This document shows, in pieces, positions 1-11,510 of a stretch of DNA of 64,000 nucleotides. The notes under the pieces were generated by a model that saw nothing but the letters and a program-made list of their open reading frames with translations, was not told where the DNA came from and ran no database searches. The translations under genes and the position numbers were made by a program. Each line of letters opens with the position of its first letter. Within the stretch, counting starts at the first letter, position 1. Source of the stretch: Colius striatus (Eukaryota; Chordata; Aves; Coliiformes; Coliidae); contig NC_084759.1 of the NCBI RefSeq assembly GCF_028858725.1, positions 87,030,944 through 87,094,943 on the forward strand. The letters are read 5' to 3'.

Positions 1-3000
1 AGCATCCTTCTGAACTTTGCAGAGAAAAACTACTAAGTTTGTCAACAAGATTTAGATTTGTTGGAGGTTTTTTTCAACATACTTCTGTGACTGACCATGT
101 TAACAATTTCAACAAAATCAGAAGAGCTTGTTAACTACCTTCCTCGTGGTTTGTTAAAGGTTCGTATTTATTTGCTGGTGAATTTGGGATGACAAGAGGA
201 AATAAACAGAGGGACGGTACTGAATACCCACTACTTGTTTATTTAAGAGTCTGTATGGGACAGGTAAACTGTCTGCTGCTACACAAACACACTGCTATTA
301 CTAATGGCTGATGACATTAAATGATGGCTGGAAGTTAATTCAAAACATTAATGTCAAAAGCATAAAGAGATGAAGAGACTGCTAACTGTAAAAGAGGGAA
401 TGAAAAACACTGTCCTGCTCTCCCCAGCCCCCTCCACAAGGCATTGTTCTGTATTTCAAAACATCCATTATCAGGGCCTGTATAATTAATGACTCAGAGT
501 GCAGAGCTTGTTTCAGACATCCCTAGTTGAAAGGTGTTAGCTAGCTACTTATCAATACAGTCTTAGGATGTGACAAAAGGATGACTTAGCATGGTGACAG
601 GCATTTACCACAATCTCTGTTACACCAATCCACAGGAAATGAAACCTTTATAGAGGATGGTGACATTTTTCAATCTTCTACAGGAAAAATCCGTATTTCA
701 ATCTATATTACAGTGCATTAAGGCCATAATGGAAATATTACTCAAGTGAGTATTGGTGTTTTTAGCTAGCTGATAACCAAAAGCAGCTGTATGTTAACCT
801 TTTAAAATCAAAAGTTATTTCAGGATCATGAAAGGTATCTTTCCTCTTATAGGAGGGGGACAGGGAACAATCTCCTTTATTAGGATAGAATACTCGCTGT
901 CTGTAAGGGCTTCTGTCAGTGACTGCTAAAACATACCTAATTCTCTTTGTTTATAAAAAAATAATCATCTTTCTCCCCCTCCCCTTTTAATGAATACCCA
1001 TTTCAGCAATGACGTTAGCCTTATGCCTTTCTTACATGGTTCTTCACTATTGCACTGTGAACCCCATGTAGCTTTGTCCAAAAATGCCAAGCTGTGCAAC
1101 TGCAGTACAGAAGGGTAGAGGAATGCCACTTCTTTTCAAGAGGATTATAAATTTAGGTCTGCAGTAATTTTGCCATATCTGATGCCTGCAGCTGTGGTGT
1201 CCCCAGGTAGGTTCCCTACCCACTGGCCATGACCTTTATCAGCCCGTGCCTATTCTCACCTGTAACAACCCAGCTGTGCACAGTGCAACTGATTGCTTTG
1301 ATGCTAAAGTAAGCAATAAACTAGCCTCTTTGCCTTTGTATTTCATTGCTCCCCTTACCTTAATTTTACTCTTCAGCTTAAAGTGAGCTTTTTAGCCAGT
1401 TCTCTCCTGGCCATTGGTAAGCTTTTGTAGGCTGTAGTTCACTGCAGACTTTTCCCTAACTACTGAACTGCAGTAAGTGATACATGTTCAATTGCAAACT
1501 GCATTATACTATCAAGAGGATTTAATGACCAGACATGACCCTATCCTACCTGTCAAAGGGTCAGAAGATAACCATATCAAACTGTTTGCTAGCTGCATAA
1601 CTCTCTATTTGTGTATAGGAACATTGTGCACACAAGGTTTGAAGGTCTTCTCCATACTAGATGGTATGACCAAAACTGAAATAATAGGATTACTTTTACT
1701 AGGTTACTTAGGACTTGAAATCATACCCTATGCAACAACTATCCTGCATTTCTGGAATAAAAAGGAAGCATTAGCACTAACTTAGCTGCTTGTTTGGTTT
1801 CTTTTTTTACTTAAGACATACTTGCTTAATGTACTCTGCAAGATTACATCCTCTGTAGTAAGCACCTCATCACTGCAAACAGATGAGGTTCTGAAAGTGC
1901 CAGGGAAAACAGAGGATGTTTTATCATTCCCAAACTTAAAAGGGCTTGTTTTCCTTCCTCTGCCCACACTGACCAGGACAACATCTGTATCTTTAAGAAA
2001 TGACAAGGGACACCACAGTCACAACCTAAGCAGCAAGCTTACTTCTACATTTGTAGAACACCAAGTAACAGGAAACCTGAACAAAATTCTACAAACATCA
2101 GGCCACAGTGGAGAGACTCCAAAGCCATTTGTTAACTAGACTGAGCCACAGGAATTCCGAGGAAAATACACAGAAAACACTGAGCACAAATATGCCACCA
2201 CCCACAAACTTAAATTACTGGTAGACAATTCAGATGGCCAAAATATACTTTGCTTTGTGGGTGAACTGAACCTTTTATCAGAGACTTCCCAGAAACAAAA
2301 GTAGTAGCTGAGACTTCACTATCTGTTGAAATCTCATTAGAAGGAAGGAAAGTTAAATCTCAGTATTTGTTTCTCTCTCTTCCAATTTATTTATAGAAAA
2401 ACAATTATTCCAGCCAATGTTCCTGGGACCTGACCATGTATTGAAAATTGCTGGCATAACTAATGTGAACTGGGCTGAAATTTAATTTAGCTCACTGCAA
2501 CCATGCTGGTAACTCCAATCCATTTCTATTCCTTGGCTATATTTGGAAACCATGATCCCAAGAAACAAAAGCAACAGGTGGATCAGATAAAGGGATTTGT
2601 TTCAAACCCGTTTTATCATTAAGTTGCAGAGAACAGGACAGATTCCAGCACAGAGAACATGCTAGAAAATCAGCACAGTAATTACAGATTACTATTGAGT
2701 CACCCAGGAGATCAGCAAAGGCTTTTAAAAGCACTGTAAAGCAGGGACCATTTACACCAGCCTCATCTTTTTTAAAGTGACAACACTTGGGCCTGACAGC
2801 CCATAAGGAAGGCTCCAGACTGAAAGCACAAAGTGACAGCACTGTTATCTGTTGGAAAACTGTTACTCTGCTTCCTCTAGAGGGACAGTTGCTTTTTTGC
2901 CCCCCAAGAATCGGATAAAAGAGTATTTTGGAATTCATTTTGAAGATTCAGGCAGCAGCAGGTACCTCAAAATGTAGGCTTCCGAAGATGCAGACTTAAC

Positions 3001-3012
3001 CATCCTACTTAC
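1..3012 (-). other. SRPX: SRPX intron 4 (partial, runs off left edge)
   Basis: This sequence lies downstream of the second sushi exon, whose donor GTAAGT is at 3012-3007. I searched the minus strand for the expected HYR-domain exon and found no convincing exon with acceptor, open frame and donor, so the rest of SRPX probably lies beyond base 1. The sequence is AT-rich, with no recognisable repeat except short low-complexity runs. It holds one notable plus-strand reading frame (1477-2139), listed separately. The intron assignment rests on the phase-1 donor at 3012 and is secure; the absence of small exons is less certain. Confidence 0.7.
1477..2139 (+). pseudogene. interrupted reading frame with three hydrophobic segments, unidentified
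   Basis: A plus-strand frame opens after a TAA at 1474-1476, has its first ATG at 1525, meets a TAG at 1783-1785, and continues in the same frame for 117 codons to a TAG at 2137-2139. Hydrophobic stretches lie at about residues 36-55 (near LFASCITLYLCIG) and 69-91 (near IIGLLLLGYLGLE), counting from 1477. A third (LLVWFLFLLKTYLL) starts immediately after the in-frame stop. The remaining 100 residues are Ser/Thr-rich and hydrophilic. That a membrane segment resumes in the same frame right after the stop suggests a formerly continuous protein with a nonsense change. I do not recognise the family. No poly-A tail, promoter or clear splice sites were seen. It may be an intronic retro-pseudogene, an exon of an antisense gene, or chance in AT-rich DNA. 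Confidence 0.25.
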
Positions 3013-3189
3013 CAATACAGGATGCTGGCCGGCCGCTCCAGACTTTGTTGTCCATGCATGTTACTATCCGGTCACCTTTCAGCTGGTAGCCTGGTGAGCA
3101 GTAGTACTCACACCGTGAGCCAAAGTAGGCACCATCTAAACACTTGAAGCCTCCATTGGTTGGCATGGACAGGGTGGGGCAGCGTTTTT
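3013..3189 (-). CDS. SRPX: SRPX exon 4, second sushi (CCP) domain
   Basis: A 177 bp exon (59 codons) in phase 1 at both ends. The acceptor is a long pyrimidine tract ending CTTCCAG before 3189; the donor is GTAAGT at 3012-3007. Its translation runs from QKRCPTLSMPTNGGFKC through YYCSPGYQLKGDRIVTC to WSGRPASCI. Six cysteines, the CxxGY-type core and the penultimate-loop Trp are the hallmarks of a sushi/complement-control module. The wording is very close to the second sushi domain of mammalian SRPX. SRPX is a secreted or ER/cell-surface-associated protein whose usual order is signal peptide, two sushi domains, HYR, a third sushi domain and a C-terminal DUF4174 domain. The first codon is completed by a C from exon 3, giving Gln. 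Confidence 0.96.
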
Positions 3190-3735
3190 CTGGAAGAGAA
3201 AACAAGGATTTCTGGAAACCTGTTGCTCTCCTTTAAAGCAATGTGAACGTGGGGCTTTACACAGAAATAAGGATGCAGTTAGGAACTGACAAGTGAGAGA
3301 AAGTCATGTTCCACATTATGCTTTTCATACAGTTCTTATTAGCTGCATTTCATTAAGGCTTTGAGGGAAGTTCTCCTTCCCCTCTACTCTGCCCTGGTGA
3401 GGCCTCGTCTGGAGTCCTGTGTCCAGTTCTGGGCTCCTCAGCTCAAGAGGGACAGGGAAGTTCTGGAGAGAGCCCAGCGCAGGGCCATCAAAATCCCACA
3501 CTCATTAAGCATTCCCTATCTTTATCCTTTGCTAAGAGTATCCGTACCACTCATGACACCACACCATGTGCAGCTGTAAGATCATCAGCAACAAGCCAAT
3601 ATATATGTCCAAGTGAACCATCAATGTTTAAAATCCAAGGAACAATTCCAAGATCACCATTTCAAAGGCAAGTAAAATGAATTGTCTGCGGAATGTGAGG
3701 CACAAGCCACATGCACAGATTTCATAGCTACTTAC
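3190..3735 (-). other. SRPX: SRPX intron 3
   Basis: A 546 bp intron between the two sushi exons. It has GT at 3735-3734 (GTAAGT) and AG at 3191-3190. It carries a CR1 LINE fragment in the opposite orientation (3358-3498); the remainder shows nothing recognisable. Confidence 0.93.
3358..3498 (+). mobile_element. CR1 LINE fragment (ORF2 3' coding part)
   Basis: The plus-strand translation reads [19 protein letters not shown], then an arginine-rich stretch ending with ERAQRRA. This is the very conserved C-terminal end of avian CR1 reverse transcriptase (canonical form: LVRPHLEYCVQFWAP). The match fades after about 3498 and the expected 3'UTR end is missing, so it is a truncated, dead copy. It lies antisense within SRPX intron 3 and is part of the evidence for a bird. 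Confidence 0.9.
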
Positions 3736-3927
3736 GTTTGCACAGCACTTTCCCAGACCAGCGTTTGCTTAACTGACAAACTAGCTGCTGAGGGCCATGC
3801 AGCTCGTAGCCTTTTTGACAGCGAATATCACATCTCGTTCCCAATACGTTCTTGTAATATTCCCCTTGAGGCGTCCTGCAGTTTGCATAACCATGTTTCA
3901 CCTTAATGGGGGAGCACCACGGCGTTT
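3736..3927 (-). CDS. SRPX: SRPX exon 3, first sushi (CCP) domain
   Basis: A 192 bp exon (64 codons), phase 1 at both ends. The acceptor is TTCTCTGCCAG before 3927 and the donor is GTAAGT at 3735. A G carried over from exon 2 completes the first codon (Glu), giving ETPWCSPIKVKHG at the start. Within it are GTRCDIRCQKGYELHG and the closing KRWSGKVLCK. Six cysteines and the Trp before the last cysteine mark a sushi module. CxxxCQKGYELHG and the WCSPIKVK opening are typical of SRPX specifically. The spliced product with exon 4 reads through without a stop. Confidence 0.96.
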
Positions 3928-6900
3928 CTGGCAGAGAACGAAGAACCATACATAGTACTTTGCAAAATGTAAAGGGTCAGACATGAACATAAAATCACTG
4001 TCTTTATTCAAGGTCACAGGGAAGAAATGGGGAAAAAAGAGTTTTAAAAGCCACCAATCCTCAAAGTGGAAATGCAGCACTGCGGCAAGGTGCACAAAGT
4101 CTTACACAGCAGAAGGTCTGCCCTTCAAAAGACTGGCAGCTCTTTTACAGTACAAACACTAAAGACTGCAGCCATTAGATTGTCTGGGAAGGGGGGATTT
4201 GTTCTGTGTTTTATTTGTCCATGGAATGAGTGTGCCACCACGTGGACAGTTTGATGACAACTGGACCTTCCTCCCCCACCTTCTTCCTTTTTAAATGGAT
4301 ACGTCTAACTTCTCTTTGGTAACAAAAGTTTGCATTAGGATCACCTTTGGTCTAGCTGTAGTTGTAATCTCTACAACATTTAGCTCTCTCGCTGCCCATT
4401 TAAAATACAAAACCATTCCATAACCGTTTGTTCAGTAAAGGCTATTGCCTTGGCTGAACTCTGTGATAGTTCATCCTCCTCCACAGTTCGAAAGGATGTG
4501 ACTTACATAAATCATCTTGCCAACACATCCAGCTTGTCTGTACACATGATCCACGTCTCAGAACAAGCATTCAGGGTTTAAGTATGACTCCAGTTTTGCA
4601 AAGTCACTTTCCAAGTTAGCACCCGGATTAAGGCTGAACCGGATTTTGTGAAGTATGGATAACAGCAGCTCCTTTGCTGTTCTCAGGCAGTTCTGCAGTG
4701 CTACACTGAACTTATCAAATGCTCTTTATATCACCAAAACAATAGCCTCTCTAGTAACCAACAGGCATGGTACCATTGCCATGATTCTATCTGAAGGCAA
4801 GTGGCTAATGCAACAGACTGAGATAAGATCTTTTGAGAAAGAACTGACTTTATTCCTGTCTTTTGATGGCAACGTGTAGCTTTCAAGTGCAACAAGTTTT
4901 CAGGCACAATGTATTTATTTGACAGCTCTAACCCCTGCACTTCCTACTGTCAAATCCTTCAGAGGGCACTGATGTCACTTCACGACATATTCAGAAACAG
5001 GAACCCAAGCTGCAGAAATTGAAATCCAGTTCTAAATGTATTCAAAGGCCATGACTTAATGTGTTACACTCTTCACCTCAGAAGATGGGTGGAGAACTAC
5101 TTTTCCTCAATATCGTCAAAATGAAGTCTTCTGAAGTACAAGAACCACCTTCTTTGCTCCTGGATGCAGGACAGCGACATGCATGGATCTGTCAAGTCAG
5201 AGGAAAGCTGGAATTTGGCTGAGACTTTATGGCTAATGCTCCTACTGAACCCGGGGGAAAAATAAAAACCTATCTATGTAAAACCAAATCTTTAATAATT
5301 GGTCAGGGCTACACGTTAAAAGAACTCAGAATATGGGTACCATCTTTTTCTAAGGATCTGACACAAGACTTCCCTTTTCCAGCCAAACCTTCAAAACCTT
5401 TGTTTAGCTGTGACAACAGGGTGCACCAAGAAAGTCATGCTTTTACCGCAGCCAGCAGCTTCTCAGTAGGAGTTTCCTACGCAAAGAGTGACTAAGCCTG
5501 CTCCTTCTCAGCTCTGAGATTTGAAAAGGACCTATCAACAGAGAGGGAAAGTAGGGAGGGAATGCAAGGCAAAAAGAGGAAGATGACAGGTCCTGAAATC
5601 CTGTGCGACACTGTGACATGTGGGAGGTACACGACAAAACTTTTTAAGTCCGCAAGAAACATAAGGGAAAAAAAATACCCCAAACAAAACACAAAGAGTT
5701 TCAGCCTTCATCCTTACAAAGTCACATTTAAAAATAGAGACACTTAAAAATTGATCGTTTTTGGCAGATGTTCAAGTCTAGCTCTTAATTTCTGAAGTTA
5801 CTATGTACATTTTTTTTACATGATGTGGACCATGCCCACACATAAACAAACAAAATCCGATATAGTCTGTTCTACTTCTCAGACATGGGATGTTTATATG
5901 CAGCATGTAACGTCTCTAGGACATATTTACACTTTCCCAATAGAAACTGCATTGTACACCTACATTTTGCTCTGCTGGTCCTGAATCAACACAAATAGCA
6001 CCCAAAGACGAAACTCAGACACTAATTGTCAAGCCTTCAACTAGACCAAGAGCATGTTTCTTTAGACTAGTCTGTTTCTGAAAGCAGTCCTATTGTACTG
6101 TGACGTGCTTGGTTTTGTATTTCACCAGTGCATGTGGAAACCCTACACAAAGATGTGTAAGTGGCATTGTTCTCAGCACCACCAACTAGTCAGTAACTAA
6201 GGCATGGGAAATGAGCAGAGCAGTTTAAAAGCATGCAGCAGGTCAGGGGCAGAGTGCAGGTGAGCTTTTTTGGCTTAGCCGCACAATCATCCCATCTCTT
6301 GTTTTCTTCTGCCAATGCTCCTGTTTTGCAAGTGCTGTCAAAAAAATCATCCATTACTTACCTTCCAGTTACGAGAAAACAGTTTGTTGGAGAGTGGTTT
6401 CTCGTTTTTAGGACTATTTCCTGTCCATCACCCTAATCCATATCTTAGAGTTAGCAAAAGACATTAAAAACCATCCCCTACATCAACTGACTTGGGTCCC
6501 TTTGTTGAGGGATTGTATCACAGTGGCTTGCTGTGAATCAAATTAAAATTGGGAGAGCAGGTGAGGAGTATGAGCTAACAGAAACAGAAGTCAATCAGCT
6601 GCTACTGAAGTAATGAGTGATGACAGCATCCCATCTTTGCAGCTTCCTTAGCTGCCTACCCCACTGACACTAGTGCAGTCTCAAGCACCACCTCCAGCCA
6701 CTCTGAGAGAAGCCACACATGTTGGATTCACAGAGGCAGCCCCTATCTCATTCACCTCCTTGAGAAATCCCCATCTTCCTGATCTAACAACAGCTTTGCC
6801 CTAATTTCCCCTTCAGTGGTCACATCCCCAAAACTTCCAACTTTCTTGTCCCACTTACTCTTCTCCTGCCCTGACACCCTAAATTTCAACTTATTAATTT

Positions 6901-7336
6901 TTTAAATTAAAAAAAAAAAGGCTTTTCACATCTGCTGTAGGATGTCCTCAACTAAGGAGAAGGCCCCTGATTTTCTGCAGAAGGCTTTAAGCCTGAAGTT
7001 ACTGGGAAAACACTGACTGAAGAGGCACAACAGAGCAGAGGAAGACTCCAGTAGGCTGAGCTTTTGCCCCAGCCAGCTGCGTAATCCTTCAGCAAATCAG
7101 TTCAAGATATTTATGCCTTGGGCTTTCCAAATACATAAGGTGCAAACACATATGGCTGATTTACTTTGTAGAGGGTGTTAAGACAAACACACTTTGCAAC
7201 ATGAACAAGAAGCTGATAAAATAAATAAATAAATGCAGACAGACAAAGCAGCTGTTTCAGGTGTTGCAAACTGCCTGAATTTTTCTGGAAATTTTTTGTG
7301 GCTTTACAAGCATGCTTGCCTTGTGCAAACAGCTGC

Positions 7337-7382
7337 ACATATATATATATATAGATAGATAGATAGATATAGATATACATAT
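7337..7382. repeat. (TA)n / (TAGA)n microsatellite
   Basis: A run of TA dinucleotides followed by about four TAGA units and a degenerate TA tail, in SRPX intron 2. Apparent Tyr/Ile-rich reading frames across it are artefacts of the repeat. Confidence 0.93.
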
Positions 7383-10071
7383 CTGAAAGTGGCTAACAGC
7401 TAATAAAAGCATTTTAATGCATAAACAGAATACTGAAAACGAAAAAGCCCTTCCTGTAAGTGTCACTGCTGCCACAGTGGTCTGCAGAGAGAAACAAAGC
7501 AAGGGAGGGGTAATACATCTTTTACTGGACCAAATGATACCATCAGAATGAAAAACAAAAACAGACATGCTTTTGGATGCTGATAGCTTGAAGAGCTTCG
7601 GAGGAACATCTGTTTGATATAAAACATTATTATGCTTAGTCGAGAACTGAATGCAATTAGAAGAAAGTGGGCGAGGCAGGGTTTACAAGGGCAAATATCT
7701 GGGTTTAGACCAACTGATATCACTGAAAAAAAAACCCAAACAGCTAACCTGAAAAGCTTCTCTGCCTGAAAGCACATCAAAGGGCATAACAAAGTTTCAG
7801 ATCAAAGTTTGTTTATTTTTAAGTGAAGGTGCATACTTGTTTTCAAAGGCTAAGTAGCTACATGGAGTATTTAATGGAATATTAAGGCTGTGTGAGACCT
7901 TGACAGGTCCCACAAACTGTTACCTGCCTCAAGACAAGATCAGTCATGTTTTTTGAAGTCTTTGGAAATAAGCAAAGCTACAGGTTTACCAGGCACCTGT
8001 TTTGGAGCTTGACCATCTGTCCTGGGTTTTGTTCACCCATCTGAAACTGGAGTTTTCAGGTATGAGGACTTATATACTGTTTTTTTGTTTAATAGAAAGC
8101 TTACACTATTCCTCAGAAATACAACACCCTGCATTATCACTTGGCCTCTGCAATGTTTTACTACTCAGTCCTGTGTTTGAAACCACTGGAAAACAGGCAG
8201 CAAACAGAAACAGTTGAAGCCACAATGTTGCCTCTAATGGGCTAGGGCCTACTGTTTGAGAAAATGTGTTTGGAATGAGGATCCTCAAAGCAGTGGCAGT
8301 AGAGCTCTGACAAGCACAGGAACTACTGTACGTGGAAAGCCCTTTCTCATCAAATATGATCCAAGATGGCCATGCCAAGTGGCAGGAGGGAAAGTATTTT
8401 CTAGAGCACCATTTCCCCCAACTCCTCAGCCCTGCTTAAATACCAGTGTCAGCCTTCACAAGCAGCACACAGAGTGACTGGCTGTACTCTTGCTTGTTGG
8501 TACACCAACCAACAGAGCTGAGGGTTCACCATGGAGAGAAGGAAAAACTCTTTGAAAGTCTCAGCAACGTTTCTCTGGAAAACCAAGCAAGCTGAAAAAC
8601 ATCCAGATGAAGACAAAAGGGTTTGGTAGGAGGCTGACTCTCCTCCTCCCCAATAAACTGCAAAGCTGTGTTTGCAGATGGCAAAGACGATGCATTTGTG
8701 TGCTCGCTTGCACTGTTTAGTGCTGCTTACGTATGTTAACATCAGTTAAGAAAATTCATTTAGTTATTTGTTACTGGGAAGTTTTATTTACAGAGCAGTG
8801 GTCTATACCCAAAATACTGGACTGTACATAGAAGAACCTCTGAATATAGCTACTCAGTCCATTTTCCCTTGCTTTGTCTTTCTCCACCCCCTTCCCCCCA
8901 ATACCAACTTAAATAAGTATGCTAATGAAGAGTGAGCCTTTTCTACTCAGCACTTTATACTCTTAGATTCACATTGTCCGATCTTCAACATTTGGCAGTA
9001 GTGCTTGCAAACTCAGGGCAGTTTTTAATATCTGTGTGAATGAGTCATTATGTTTCACTTATCCTGGTGACATTTTGGCTGACATGAGTATAGTCCACGC
9101 TGCATCACCATATAAAAGGAATTTATACAGAATTTGCATTTTAACTACTTGCCCTCCCTGGCAGGAATTGGTATTGATTTCTCTTCATGACCTCTGGAAT
9201 TCTTTTTACAGAGGGTTACATGTCAAAAGGCAAATAAAAATGAGTTTACCCAAATAAAAATTCAGAGAAATGTTTCTGCATGTGTTTGAAGAAAAAAATT
9301 TGTGCTTGAATACTTTCCTGGGAGGAACACATGAAAACAGCAACATACCGATAGCATCTGTTCATTCCCCTTTGTTTTTCAGAAACGTCTGATTTACTTT
9401 ATGGCTTACCTTTTATAAGGCCCATTGACTCTTTGCAGAGAATCAATAACATACAACACACCACCAGTGGCCAGTACTTCCAAGTAATCAAAACAATTAC
9501 AATCCTAGCATGTCCATAGATTAGTTGGCTAAAAAGAAACACAGTTACCATTTAAAGAGACGGATTAAATGCTAAATTCCTTTCCTGTCTGGGCTTCTGA
9601 GGGATTTTGGCAGAGGAGAGAAATACTGAGACAGAAGCCAACTCTTTAAGGAAACAAACACAGTAAACAGAAGACTTATCAACAGTGTCAAAAACCTTCT
9701 CAGTCTTGCTGAATGGCAAAATCTTCTAGAATCGGGAAGAAAACCTGAATTTGCTTTATAAACACCCAAGTCAGTTCACTTATTCATTTAGCTACAGAAT
9801 TTGTTTTTGAACATGTTCATTTGTTAAACACACTTTGCAGGTAGCAGGTTAACTCCAAATGCAAACATTTTTTGCAGAAAAAAAAGTCATGAAAATCAAG
9901 TTCTTTTTTGCATGTACTTCTATACATTACCATCAATAGGCCCAGGTTTTGAGTTAGCTTATCATTGATGGTTTTGTTAGCATGTAAGCAGAAGAAAGAA
10001 AAGCTCTTCCTGGATTTTCATGATTCAACAATCTGATCTTCCAAGAGCAGAGGCAGTGCAAAGTTACTTAC

Positions 10072-10116
10072 TCAGATGCATACAATAGCGCTGATCGGTA
10101 CTTGGTCTAATTTCCA
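10072..10116 (-). CDS. SRPX: candidate alternative cassette exon of SRPX (45 bp)
   Basis: On the minus strand a pyrimidine-rich stretch ending ACCTTTTAACAG precedes 10116, and a near-perfect donor GTAAGT begins at 10071. The enclosed 45 bp is a multiple of three and open in the phase-1 frame used by every SRPX junction here. Read in frame it would insert VEIRPSTDQRYCMHL between exon 2 and the first sushi exon, turning the next codon from Glu to Lys. The human protein as I recall it has no counterpart: exon 2 sequence runs directly into the first sushi domain. It could be an alternatively spliced or lineage-specific exon, or a decoy pair of splice sites. The peptide has one unpaired cysteine, which is mild evidence against. 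Confidence 0.35.
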   Translation of the reverse strand, partial: WKLDQVPISAIVCI

Positions 10117-10271
10117 CTGTTAAAAGGTAGAAATTAAATCTCGATCTAAAAATCCATGAGAAAAATCATGGAGCCGGATCTCCAAGACATTACAATCCAT
10201 GAAAAGAAAAAGAACAGAGCTTCCTCTCAACAATTAGCTGATCCTCTTTAGCACACAAGCAAAGCATTCAC

Positions 10272-10331
10272 CTTTATATCTACTGCGTGCATACACATCT
10301 TCGTCATCTTCAAGGGGTGAATATCCGGATC
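10272..10331 (-). CDS. SRPX: SRPX exon 2, acidic linker after the signal peptide
   Basis: A 60 bp exon with acceptor TTTTGTATTGTAG before 10331 and donor GTGAAT from 10271, phase 1 at both ends. With the G from exon 1 it encodes GSGYSPLEDDEDVYARSRYK, followed by the Glu shared with exon 3. This matches the short acidic stretch between the signal peptide and first sushi domain of mammalian SRPX (SPLEDDE is a shared motif). The exon is too short to stand out as a reading frame; it is called from splice sites, phase and similarity together. It is probably skippable without a frameshift. Confidence 0.93.
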
Positions 10332-11226
10332 CTACAATACAAAAGAGAAAAAAATGCAGCAAGAAAAGAAGTATAAATTAAGAATAAAAGAAAGCTTTGC
10401 AAAAAGACATGCAAGATTAGGATGCAATAATTTACGCAATGCCATCAGCACAGGCTTCTCTAAAGCTCATATTCATAGCAGACTCACTTTATAGTGAATT
10501 TGAAAGGACCAAATCAATTTGATTATCAAGTAAAACAGTAAATCCCTCTCACTGCTCCTAAAGCAATGTTGTGCAATGCCATGTTGCACATGTCAAGTTA
10601 CAGCTCCTCTGTTACAGAATGTCCACCTATCTTGAAGTTGATCTATTGAGCAGTGAGAACAGAGGAGGTACAGGTGAAGGGGAACATCAAAGGTTTCACT
10701 ATAAAGTGATTCCATTGTGTCAGTGGCTGTTAACAGCCGTCAGGCCAAACAGCAGAAGTAAAATGTGCATAAAATAGGAGTGATTCTCTTTCACAACCTG
10801 TACGACCTATGTACCAAGAACAAAACACTGAGATGCATTACCTGCAAATCCAAGTTACACCCAAATCAAAACCAGTTTTGTATGAAGTAGTCTTCTGGGC
10901 TTTTCAAAATAAAGTGATGGTAGGGTTCTGTACTTTTAAGAACCTGTGCAACAGCTAAAACGTTTAAAATGAAAGTCAAAACTGCTTTATAAAAACCAGA
11001 AACCATTTGAAGTATCACCGTTCAAGCAACTAATCAGAAACCAGTGAAAATTTACTTTGTACTCTACCAGACTCAGGAAAATCCAGGGGAGAAATGCAGC
11101 TCACACATCTGCAGCTGCTCCACGAGAGTACATAGAGTCTGTCTGCAGAAGGGCAGTGCCCTCCACAGCATTAGCCACAGCACTGCTCACAATGTTCAAA
11201 CTGCCTGCAGATGAAACTCTCTGCAT

Positions 11227-11510
11227 CAAAAAGAATCACAGAATGGTAGCGGTTGGAAGGGACCTCCAGAGATCCCTTTGTCCAACCCCCTGCATTAGCA
11301 GGTTCCCCTTGATCAGGTCACACAGGAACACATCCAGGCGGGTTTTGAAAACCTCCAGAGATGGACACTAGACACCCTCCCTGGGCAGCCTGTGCCAGGG
11401 CACCCTCACAGTAACGTTTTTCCTCATGTTCCAGTGGAACTTCCCATGTTCCAGCTTTGTCAGTTATCCCTTGTTCTGACACTGGGCACTACAGAAAAGA
11501 GACTCTCACT
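11227..11510 (-). mobile_element. CR1 LINE 3' end
   Basis: Read on the minus strand this ends with the standard avian CR1 3'UTR. On the plus strand it appears as 'cacagaatggtagcggttgg', then 'aagggacctccagagatcc', 'gtccaaccccctgc', 'ggttttgaaaacctccagag' and 'cctgggcagcctgtgccag'. The element is 5'-truncated, as most avian CR1 copies are. Its 3' boundary near 11227 is sharp. It is in the same orientation as SRPX. Confidence 0.94.

Larger units (their letters stand above)
3928..10271 (-). other. SRPX: SRPX intron 2
   Basis: A 6.3 kb intron between the short exon 2 (donor GTGAAT at 10271) and the first sushi exon. It contains simple repeats near 7217-7236 (AAAT) and 7337-7382 (TA/TAGA), and a possible 45 bp cassette exon at 10072-10116. 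I saw no other exon-like open frame with splice sites and no recognisable long transposon. Reading frames in it do not resemble known proteins. Confidence 0.88.

Noticed and set aside
2537..2938. 133-codon minus-strand frame as a possible SRPX HYR exon
   Set aside because: The translation lacks the HYR pattern, and no acceptor or donor matches the phase-1 donor at 3012.
3361..3579. 72-codon plus-strand frame as a gene
   Set aside because: It is a fragment of CR1 LINE reverse transcriptase.
7111..7568. Tyr/Ile-rich minus-strand frames
   Set aside because: They run through the TA/TAGA microsatellite and have no other support.
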